Shown: piece after piece, positions 1 to 7,900 of the stretch
Position numbering within the stretch: position 1 is the first letter of the stretch
Layout of the letters: each line of letters starts with the position of its first letter
DNA from: Methanosarcinales archaeon
GTDB taxonomy: Archaea > Halobacteriota > Syntropharchaeia > Alkanophagales > Methanospirareceae
NCBI GenBank assembly: GCA_003661125.1
Contig: QMVO01000003.1
Coordinates: 1-20,555 of the forward strand
DNA: 20,555 nt
Direction: 5' to 3'
Made by a program: the position numbers and the translations under genes
Notes under the pieces: generated by a model
Database searches by the model: none
Told to the model about the DNA's origin: nothing
The model's input: the letters and a program-made list of their open reading frames with translations, nothing else

Positions 1-152
1 GGTGATGAAAGGTGAGGCAATTACTTCTTCCATAATTCAAACATGTATGACTTTTTTATCTAAGGATTTTCGTTTGATTTGAAAGGATAAAATGAAGAAA
101 GTCATACTTTATGTACAATTAAATTAAACAATTATTCACCACTTAGGAAAAC
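1..152. other. Non-coding leader region upstream of lysA
   Basis: No convincing reading frame is seen. The stretch is A/T rich and contains an imperfectly extended inverted repeat: GTATGACTTT at 45-54 and its exact reverse complement at 98-107, separated by 43 nt. The A/T-rich run at about 116-129 lies roughly 25-35 nt before the lysA ATG and could serve as its TATA element. The repeat could be an operator or a long-range RNA hairpin; no known riboswitch was recognised. Confidence 0.4.
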
Positions 153-1433
153 ATGACAGAAGAAGAAAAAAATCATTTGATCTTCGGTGGCGTGGATGTA
201 GTAGAACTGGCGGAGAGATATGGCACGCCGCTTTACGTAACAGATGAAAATAAGTTGAGAGTTAATCTCAGAAGCTATAAAGAAGCTTTTGAAACTGCTA
301 ACACAGATACTGACATATATTATGCGGTAAAAGCGAACGGAAATCTGGCATTGTTGACAATATTAGCAAGTGAGGGGGCGGGCGCTGATGTGTTTTCTAC
401 CGGTGAACTCTGGCTTACGAAGTCTGCTGGCATACCTGCGGAAAAGATTTTGTTTAACGGGAATTCGAAAAGCGATGATGACCTGAGAGCGGCGGTAGAG
501 TCGGGTGTAAAAATATCTGTGGATTCAAAAGACGAATTGAGAGCTTTATCGGTAGTGGCAGAGGAGCTTAGAAAAGAGGTGGAAATAGCGATACGTGTGA
601 ATCCCGATGTGTCTCCGGAGGTGCATCCAAAGATAGCAACGGGTTTGAAGGAATCGAAATTTGGGCTTCCTTATTACGAAGTGATTTCAGCATGTGAAGA
701 AGCGAATAAGCTGCCAAACATCGCACTTACCGGCTTGCACTGCCATATAGGTTCGCAAATATTGGACGTAAGCGTGTTTAGCGAAGCAACGGAAAAGATG
801 ATGGACCTCGTAGAGAAATTATATGAGAAGGGAATAGCACTCGAATTTGTGGACCTCGGTGGAGGACTTGGAATAGCCTACAAACAAGAAGAAAAAGAAA
901 TAGCTCCTACTCCAAAAGACCTCGCAGAAGCAATATTACCGGTTTTTGAAAAAAAAATGGATGAATTGGGTATAAATTTGAAACTCGTGCTTGAACCCGG
1001 CAGGTCTATCGTAGCTTCAACTACAATACTGCTGAGTCGGATAAATGCTGTTAAGCGAGCTTATAAAAATTTCGTAGCGATAGATGCTGGTTTTAATTTG
1101 CTGATAAGACCTGTGATGTACGATGCGTATCACGAGGTGTTGATAGCGAACAAGATAAACGAACGCGTTTCGGAGTTATACACCGTTGTTGGACCGGTAT
1201 GTGAAGCTGGAGATATAATAGCGAAGGACAGAAAACTTCCGAGCGTGGAGAGAGGCGATTTGGTCGCGATATTAGATGCAGGTGCTTATGGATTCTCGAT
1301 GAGTTCGCAGTATAACGGGCGACCGAGATGCGCGGAAGTGTTGGTTTGTAATGGCGAAGTGGATTTGATAAGGTCCGGGGAAAGCATTGAAGATTTGCTA
1401 AGAAACCAGAAGATACCCGCGAGGCTGAGGTGA
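153..1433 (+). CDS. lysA: Diaminopimelate decarboxylase
   Basis: PLP-dependent enzyme that decarboxylates meso-2,6-diaminopimelate to L-lysine, the last step of the DAP route, in the cytoplasm. At 426 residues it has normal family length. The family landmarks are in order: YYAVKAN with the PLP-binding lysine at about residue 60, HCHIGSQ at about 196, EPGRS at about 281 (phosphate binding), the catalytic-type cysteine of GPVCEAGD at about 350, and AGAYGFSMSSQYNGRPR near the C-terminus. Fold type III alanine racemase-like barrel plus C-terminal beta domain. The ATG at 153 leaves a complete N-terminus; no strong ribosome site precedes it, so the message may be nearly leaderless. The stop overlaps a GAGGTGAT ribosome site for the next gene, suggesting co-transcription. 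Ornithine/arginine decarboxylase relatives are less likely given the motif set. Confidence 0.96.
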   Translation: MTEEEKNHLIFGGVDVVELAERYGTPLYVTDENKLRVNLRSYKEAFETANTDTDIYYAVKANGNLALLTILASEGAGADVFSTGELWLTKSAGIPAEKILFNGNSKSDDDLRAAVESGVKISVDSKDELRALSVVAEELRKEVEIAIRVNPDVSPEVHPKIATGLKESKFGLPYYEVISACEEANKLPNIALTGLHCHIGSQILDVSVFSEATEKMMDLVEKLYEKGIALEFVDLGGGLGIAYKQEEKEIAPTPKDLAEAILPVFEKKMDELGINLKLVLEPGRSIVASTTILLSRINAVKRAYKNFVAIDAGFNLLIRPVMYDAYHEVLIANKINERVSELYTVVGPVCEAGDIIAKDRKLPSVERGDLVAILDAGAYGFSMSSQYNGRPRCAEVLVCNGEVDLIRSGESIEDLLRNQKIPARLR

Positions 1434-1444
1434 TGCCCGAATAG

Positions 1445-2560
1445 ATGGGGACAGAGAAAAGTGCACGCGTGATAATAGAGATTATCACTATTATACTGGC
1501 GATAAAGATTTTTTCCTTTATTTTAGCCCCTCTGGCATGGACGGTGTTGAAAAATCAGCCTGCGGATATCATTTTCCTTTGGAACCGCTGGGATGCCCCG
1601 CATTATATAGATATAGCAAAGAATGGCTACACCGCGATTGGAGAAGGGAGCTATTTTATTGTTTTTATGCCGCTGTACCCGTTACTGATAAGAGTATTAG
1701 CCTTTTTCATTAAGAATTACGAAGTCTCTGCCCTGTTAATATCTAATTTTGCCTCTCTTTTTGCGGGTTTCTACCTTTACAGACTCGCAAAAATCGATTA
1801 TCCCCATAGTACGGCGCTGAAAAGCGTTTTTTATTTCTCCATCTTCCCCACTTCTTACTTCTTAATCGCAGGTTATACCGAAAGTTTGTTCTTGTTCCTG
1901 ACGATTGCCTGCTTCTATTATGCGAGGAGAGGGAATTGGATCACAGCAGGAGTGATGGGAATGTTTGGAGCAGCAACAAGAATCACCGGGCTTATTCTTA
2001 TCCCTGCGTTGATTTATGAGTTTTTTTCGCAAAAATCAAAATCGCAACCAGAACGCAAGAACGTAAAGGACGCTTTATTCCTGTGCATGATCGGCTTCGG
2101 GTTTATATCTTATCTCGTGTTGAATTATGTAGTATTTGGGGATGCTTTTGCGTTTATCGAAGTACAAAGAGAACATTGGTTTAAACATTTAGCTCCTCCT
2201 TGGGAAGGTTTATCAGGTGCTTTGTGGAGCATTTTTTGGAGAGATCCCGCGGGGAAAATGCTTGTAGGAGGCGCAGAGCTTGTATTTGGGTTATTTGGCT
2301 TGGTTTGCATTATTTATGCCGTCGTCACAAAATTACGTCCTTCTTATACCATTTACATGCTTCTTACGTGGCTCGCGGTGGCTTCAACCTCATATTGGTT
2401 GAGTATGCCGCGATATACGCTCTCTTTGTTCCCTATTTTCATCTTGCTTGCTATTATTGGCGATAAGCGGGCAGAGTTGCATTATGTGATGACCATTGCA
2501 TTTCTGTTATTCTTTAGCTTCTTCCTCGTTCTTTTCACGCAGGGATATTGGGCGTTTTGA
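1445..2560 (+). CDS. Gpi18/PIG-V-like membrane mannosyltransferase
   Basis: Polytopic membrane protein of 371 residues with about nine or ten hydrophobic segments, resembling the GT-C glycosyltransferases related to eukaryotic Gpi18/PIG-V (COG5542 type). The diagnostic region is the first extracytoplasmic loop: WNRWDAPHYIDIAKNGYT at residues 46-63, with the conserved WD.xHY.xIA.xGY pattern, followed by FMPLYPLLIR. Such enzymes use a polyprenyl-phosphate-linked sugar and act on the outer face of the membrane; the acceptor is unknown here and could be a glycolipid or S-layer glycan. The gene starts 11 nt after lysA, with GGTGAT at the lysA stop as ribosome site, so it probably rides on the lysA transcript. 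Its last 26 nt overlap the end of the convergent membrane gene. The family call is fairly firm; the exact sugar is inference. Confidence 0.82.
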   Translation: MGTEKSARVIIEIITIILAIKIFSFILAPLAWTVLKNQPADIIFLWNRWDAPHYIDIAKNGYTAIGEGSYFIVFMPLYPLLIRVLAFFIKNYEVSALLISNFASLFAGFYLYRLAKIDYPHSTALKSVFYFSIFPTSYFLIAGYTESLFLFLTIACFYYARRGNWITAGVMGMFGAATRITGLILIPALIYEFFSQKSKSQPERKNVKDALFLCMIGFGFISYLVLNYVVFGDAFAFIEVQREHWFKHLAPPWEGLSGALWSIFWRDPAGKMLVGGAELVFGLFGLVCIIYAVVTKLRPSYTIYMLLTWLAVASTSYWLSMPRYTLSLFPIFILLAIIGDKRAELHYVMTIAFLLFFSFFLVLFTQGYWAF

Positions 2561-4520
2561 CTTCATATATCCGCCATCTCTCTTTCCCTTCGCCTATCAC
2601 CACATCATATTTTAAATTAAGCTGTGTTTCATTATAAAATGCGGAATAATTTATTTTGAAGTGATTATCAGTAGCGAAGGCTCTCTCGTATGGACCAATG
2701 CACACGTAATCCACTCCATACTCCTTAATCAGCGTGTAATTCCCCTTATACATCCCTATTTCGTCTTTTTTCCGTTCACTAATCCTCGACCAATTTATAC
2801 CATGCGACCACAGCCATCCCTCATAGCCCATCACTCTTTGTCTGCCGGATAACGAGGGTATGGGATGGTTGTGAGCACTCCCAGTCAGGAAAATGCTATT
2901 CGGTGGAGTGTTCTCACGCACCCATTCTGCAATTCCAATCTCTTCATTGGACCAAACCATAAAACTCTTCTCTATCATCACTGCATGGGTAACAAAGCCA
3001 AACAAAGTGCAGAGGACAATCAAAGAAGCAAGCGATGGGATATACCAGCTTTTATTCCTTCTTCCTGCGTACTCGCTTATCCAAAATATTGCCACAGACG
3101 CAAGTATAGCGGTCAAAGCAAGCCAGTGTAAAAATATCTTGTAGTTGTCAAAATACCAGGGCTGGAACTTCACGCAGTTTGCAATGAAGAAGAGGAGTAG
3201 AAAAGGAAGATAGAAAGTTCTCAGTCCTCGTGTAGATTTTAAAACCCCTAAAGGGAGCAGGAAAAAGAGAATACCCATGTTCAGCATCCAGAATTTTGCT
3301 AACACGAAGACTGTTTTCACAACGGAAAAAATTGCCCCGATGCATGACCAGTCAAATCCCATTATCATGTTTCTATTCGCTTCTGTCCAGCCCGGGAAGA
3401 ACACGAAGAAGTTCTCGGATACCCCTGTTCTTATATACCACACCTGCGGTAAAGAAAGTAGAATTAGTGGTGCAAACAAAAAAATGGATGTTTTATAATC
3501 CTTTTCTCCTGTTTTGATAAACGTGCAATAAAAATAGAAAAGAGAAAGAAACAAAGAAACAAAAGCAGTAACCATATACGAATGCGCGTGGATGTAGGGA
3601 AGCAAGCCAATAAGCGTTCCTGCCAGAAACAGCTCCTTGTACATTCGCTTTTTCTCTTTTCCTTCCCCCTCCGCCCTAAACAGTGCCTGGAATAAAAGAA
3701 TATAGACAACAAAAGAGATTCCCATGCCAAACAGTGCAGTTCTTTGCGGCATAATAACCGCGTACATCGGGTTCAGGAAGTGAATGCCTGCGGATTGCAG
3801 ACCCGGAGGAAAGCCGGAGCCGATGAAAATAAGCGTAGCCAACATTCCCACTTTTTTCAAGCCTGTCAATCTATAAGCGAGAGAATACAGCAGTCCAAAG
3901 AAGGAAAATTGAAGTAATATGTTTGGAATGATGATAGAGCCTCTCAGGTCCAACCCACCTTTCATTAATACCGCGGAATAGAAATCCATGAGGAATGGAT
4001 AATGCATCTCCGTGTGTAAAAACTGCGGATAACTCAGAGGAAAAGAAAAAATGTCGCTATAAACAAAAGAAGTGATGACAGAGGTATGAAATGGGTAATC
4101 AGCCCAAACGGTGTGAAAAGCATACAGATTCCCCGCTTCGTCAGGTCGAAGAACGCCGTATAAATTCATTACCAGCAGGTACAACAGAATGGATACAAAG
4201 AAGGAAAGGACATATTTATCACAATGGCAAATAATCAATTTATTACTCGGACCGAAGAAGCCTTTTCCTGATCTTTTCGCGCTTTCGCCGAAACATATAA
4301 CCGAAGCAAAAGCGCATATAACGATGCCGAGCACGATAACACCAGCACTTAACGATCCTTTCAGACACGAGAGCAGGAAAATAATCCATATAGAAATTGC
4401 GTGTCCAACGACGAGAGAGAAAAAAGCACGCTCCGCCTTAGGGAAACTAATGTCTAAGAGAAAAGATATGGAAAGTCCGAGAAAAAAGCTAACCACGATA
4501 AAAAAGATCCATAGAAGCAT
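2535..4520 (-). CDS. Large multi-pass membrane protein, GT-C-like glycosyltransferase candidate
   Basis: 661 residues, with roughly a dozen hydrophobic helices over the first ~520 and a soluble C-terminal segment of about 130. The topology resembles GT-C enzymes and archaeal/Chloroflexi YYY-type membrane proteins: a large first loop with acidic residues (RPDEAGNLYAFHTVWADYPF, residues ~125-145), many helices, then a tail with WVRENTPPNSIFLTG, GYEGWLWSHG and YGVDYVCIGPYER, like the terminal part of those families. No catalytic motif was identified with certainty. It converges on the Gpi18-like gene, so the two genes may both serve surface glycan synthesis. A TATA-like TTTTAAAA at 4543-4550 lies about 26 nt from the ATG, and an in-frame TAA lies just upstream, so a leaderless start here is plausible. 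Function remains unproven. Confidence 0.7.
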   Translation of the reverse strand: MLLWIFFIVVSFFLGLSISFLLDISFPKAERAFFSLVVGHAISIWIIFLLSCLKGSLSAGVIVLGIVICAFASVICFGESAKRSGKGFFGPSNKLIICHCDKYVLSFFVSILLYLLVMNLYGVLRPDEAGNLYAFHTVWADYPFHTSVITSFVYSDIFSFPLSYPQFLHTEMHYPFLMDFYSAVLMKGGLDLRGSIIIPNILLQFSFFGLLYSLAYRLTGLKKVGMLATLIFIGSGFPPGLQSAGIHFLNPMYAVIMPQRTALFGMGISFVVYILLFQALFRAEGEGKEKKRMYKELFLAGTLIGLLPYIHAHSYMVTAFVSLFLSLFYFYCTFIKTGEKDYKTSIFLFAPLILLSLPQVWYIRTGVSENFFVFFPGWTEANRNMIMGFDWSCIGAIFSVVKTVFVLAKFWMLNMGILFFLLPLGVLKSTRGLRTFYLPFLLLFFIANCVKFQPWYFDNYKIFLHWLALTAILASVAIFWISEYAGRRNKSWYIPSLASLIVLCTLFGFVTHAVMIEKSFMVWSNEEIGIAEWVRENTPPNSIFLTGSAHNHPIPSLSGRQRVMGYEGWLWSHGINWSRISERKKDEIGMYKGNYTLIKEYGVDYVCIGPYERAFATDNHFKINYSAFYNETQLNLKYDVVIGEGKERWRIYEVKTPNIPA

Positions 4521-4542
4521 GTAGTTCCATTATTCTCCTGTG

Positions 4543-4550
4543 TTTTAAAA
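4543..4550 (-). promoter_or_regulatory. TATA-like box for the large membrane protein gene
   Basis: TTTTAAAA is centred about 26 nt upstream of the ATG at 4520 on the minus strand. This is the expected archaeal TATA-to-start distance for a leaderless message. Assignment is by position and composition only. Confidence 0.3.
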
Positions 4551-4610
4551 GTTTACTTTGTTTATTCATTCAACCATTGGTGTTATAGTTATTACCAAAT
4601 CGGGAAGTTA

Positions 4611-4617
4611 TTTATAA
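4611..4617 (+). promoter_or_regulatory. TATA-like box for the 55-codon gene
   Basis: TTTATAA, within TTATTTATAATT, is centred about 26 nt before 4640, which would place a transcription start just before the GTGATGAG ribosome-site-like sequence at 4641. It supports the small downstream gene being expressed on its own. Confidence 0.35.
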
Positions 4618-4655
4618 TTCCTATTCACCTTTCTTCAAATGTGATGAGATGAAAA

Positions 4656-4823
4656 ATGAACGAAGTAGAGATAACAAGATTGATGAAGGACTTGCTGAAA
4701 CTATTTCAGAATATCTCTAACGAAGGATTTGAAGAGGATGAAATATGGGAAAGATTTGATATGATAAAACATGAGTTAGGTTTGTGGTTTAAAGGCGGTT
4801 ATCCACTTTATCAAGCATCTTAA
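4656..4823 (+). CDS. Small acidic protein of unknown function (55 aa)
   Basis: A 55-codon frame not recognised as any family. The product starts MNEVEITRLMKDLLKLFQN, continues with an acidic helix-like stretch (EEDEIWERFDMIKHELG, residues ~26-42) and ends GGYPLYQAS. It is predicted to be helical and soluble, with no signal peptide or membrane segment. Support for coding comes from a sensible residue composition, a GTGATGAG ribosome-like site about 8 nt upstream, a TATA-like box at 4611 and a stop just before a hairpin at 4833-4856. An overlapping ATG at 4649 in another frame gives only 23 codons. It sits alone between the divergent membrane gene and the binding-protein locus; a regulatory or accessory role would be speculation. 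Confidence 0.5.
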   Translation: MNEVEITRLMKDLLKLFQNISNEGFEEDEIWERFDMIKHELGLWFKGGYPLYQAS

Positions 4824-4832
4824 AGTTACCCA

Positions 4833-4856
4833 TTCGGGTTGTATCTGTTACCCGAA
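4833..4856 (+). promoter_or_regulatory. Inverted repeat between small gene and binding-protein gene
   Basis: TTCGGGT at 4833-4839 pairs exactly with ACCCGAA at 4850-4856 across a 10-nt spacer, and a T-run follows at 4864-4869. It could terminate the 55-codon gene. It could also be an operator, because the same ACCCGAA half-site recurs at 8469-8475 ahead of the TATA-like box of the paralogous binding-protein gene. Confidence 0.4.
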
Positions 4857-4863
4857 ACAAAAG

Positions 4864-4874
4864 TTTTTTAAAAT
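4864..4874 (+). promoter_or_regulatory. TATA-like box for the mosaic binding protein
   Basis: TTTTTTAAAAT lies about 37 nt before the ATG at 4906, which suits a short leader containing TTAGGAT as ribosome site. Positional assignment only. Confidence 0.3.
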
Positions 4875-4905
4875 GGCTAATATCATGGATAGTTAGGATG
4901 AAAAA

Positions 4906-7900
4906 ATGAGAAAAAAGAGGGAACAGGGGTTTGGTTATTTGCATGTGCTATTAGCAAGTGTTTTTTTATTGCTGTTAGTCGGGCTTGCAGTGGCAACGAA
5001 TGGGGAAGAGATTTCGCAATGGAACAGCGTGACGGAAGATGCATCGGATAGTTTTTCAGTAGATATTTGTGTGGATAAGGGCAGGGAAGTTGAATTCGCC
5101 GTTTCTTCCAATTTGTCTTACACATGGGTCTGGTCAGTCAATGGAGAAGAGATAAAAGAATCTGAAGGTGCGGGTTCCAACTTATCGTATGCATTTGAAG
5201 ATTACGGCGTTTATAACGTCAGTGTCGTAGGGAAGGGTAAGGGGGAAAATGAAACAACAGAGTGCGTCTCTTGGTATGTTACAGCTTCGCTGGTGATAGG
5301 CAAAGAAAACGATCTGACAGAAATAGAAGGTTTTGAGAATTACACATTTTACCTTGCCGAGAGACCAAAGCGAATAGTTTCGTTGGCTCCTTCTTGCACC
5401 GAGACTTTGTTTGCAATCGGAGCTGGTGAGAGAGTTGTAGGAGTAACAAATTTTTGCAATTATCCATCTGAAGTAGTGGATAAGGTAAATAGAGGGGAAA
5501 TAGAGGTAATAGGGGGATATTCAACCCCGGATATTGATAAAATAACAAACTTAAATCCGGATATAATTGTTGAAGCTCATAATCCCGGAATTGGGGATGT
5601 CATAAGTAGTTTAGTTGAGTCGGGGTATAAAGTCATAGATTTACATTCTACCGACATCGAAGATATAATCGGCGAAATAAGGTTCATGGGTAAGGTTCTG
5701 AAATGCGGTGACAACGCCACTAACTTGGCAAACGAGCTTGAGAATAGGTTGGAACGTGTGAGGGAGAGAGTCGGACCTTTGAAGGAGGAGCAAAGACCAC
5801 GAACATTCTACACCTGTAGCAATTTCTGGACGCCGGGAAATGATACGTTCATAAGCGCTGTTATCCAATCTGCGGGAGGCAGAAATATTGCTGCTAATTA
5901 TGGTTCCGGATATTTCCAAATAAGTCCTGCGCATCTCGCTGAGGAGAATCCACAGGTGATCATCTGTCCATCAGAAGATGCGCGCGAGCAAATTCTGAAC
6001 GATGAACAGTTAAGAGAGCTAAATGCAGTGAAATATGGGAGAGTTCATGTAATCAATGGCGATATAATATGCAGACCGGGGCCGAGGATAGTAGACGCGG
6101 TTGAGACCGTTTATGGGTACTTAAGTGTGCTGATTAAACCAACCATGACTTATCCAACGTTGCAGTATAATGCGCAGAGAACAGGGAATGTTCCAGGAAA
6201 AGGACCTGTGAAATCAAATCTCTTTTGGCAATCGCCAGATGAAACGCATGGCTGCATACAGGCAGGACCGGTTGTTCATGATGGCAAAGTGTATATAGAA
6301 ACGTGGTATTCAGGTATGGGAGGAGAAGATCCCGGTGAAACGGATGCCCTATACTGTTTGAACGAGGACACGGGTGAAATCGTATGGATGAACGAGGAGG
6401 TTTATGGTGCATCCACGGCAGCAATAGCAGAAGGAAAGTTATTTGTAGGAACGATGAAGGGGAATATAACAAGCATAAACGCAACAAATGGCGAGATATT
6501 ATGGAGCAAGAAAATAGAAGAGAATCCGTCATGGTATGGTGTTGCCTCTTCTCCGCTCGTATTTAATGAGATGGTTTACGTGTTAAGTTTCTCAGATGGA
6601 ACGCTCCACGCTTTCTCTTTTGATGGCATCGAGCAATGGAATTTCTCCACCGGGGGAAAGATATTCTGTTATTCATCGCCTTCTGCTTATGGTGACAAAA
6701 TATTCTTCGCCGGGAATAATCGCGAGCATGGGCAACATGCTTTATATTGCCTGAACTTAAACACGCGTGAGGAGGTTTGGAACTTCACTACCGAAACCGA
6801 GATAAGAGGCTCGCCCACCATTTGGGACGAAGAAGGAATGGTCTTCTTTACTACCAGGTACCTACCTACAAAAGAATCCGGGATTTACGCGGTTAATATC
6901 ACCACGGGCGAGGAAATCTGGCATAAGAAACATAAATCAAGCTGGGCTTCTCCTGCCTTGTGCAACGGGAAACTATATATTGGTGGCTCTGCTGGTGATT
7001 CTACCTTCTATTGTTACGATGCGAGGAATGGCTCTTTAATATGGGAAAATAAGGAGATGGGAGGAGCGATAGATTCTTCACCGGTTGTTGCCGCTGGAAA
7101 AGTGTATTTTGGAACAAGTGAGGTTGATGGGACGGTATATGCACTGGATGCGAACAACGGGTCAATAATTTGGAACTATACCCTTCATATTCCCCTTGGA
7201 TACGGGGGTGGATATAACGTAGCGTCACATCCGGCTATTTCAAACAGCACCTTATTCATAGGAGTAGACAATGTAGGTGTTCTTGCGTTTAGAGAAAATT
7301 ACGAGAGAAATCAAACAACGGCGTTAGGTGCGCTTGACGCCGCAGTGCAGAAACCCGTCTTCTGGGAAGGAGAAGTAACACTGTTAGAGAATACCACGGT
7401 TAACGTGATTGCACACAACAGCGGTGAAAGCTACGAGATAAATCAAACAACTGCATTAGGTGCGCTTGACGCCGCAGCAGAAGCTGGAGAGTTCAATTAC
7501 ACGGTAAGCGATGAATGGTATGCGAGCTGGGGTTCTTTAATGGTTGATTCCATTGCGGGGAAAGAAAGTGACCCGGTTACGTGGGACGGCTGGTTGTACT
7601 GGGTGAATTATCTCGATGATCCAATGCCGATGGTAGGTACGAACCAGTATGAAGTAGAAGATGGCGATGTCGTAACCTACTATTATGGGGGAATGAGCAC
7701 GACACCCGATAATTCCTCGATGTTGATAAGAATTCACGTCCATGTGCAGAAACCCGTCTTCTGGGAAGGAGAAGTAACACTGTTAGAGAATACCACGGTT
7801 AACGTGACTGCACACAACAGCGGTGAAAGCTACGAGATAAATCAAACAACTGCATTAGGTGCGCTTGACGCCGCAGCAGAAGCTGGAGGGTTCAATTACA

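Noticed and set aside
1093..1488. 131-codon frame on the minus strand opposite lysA
   Set aside because: Lies fully antisense to a well supported enzyme gene; Ser/Arg/Leu-rich, low-complexity composition typical of a shadow frame.
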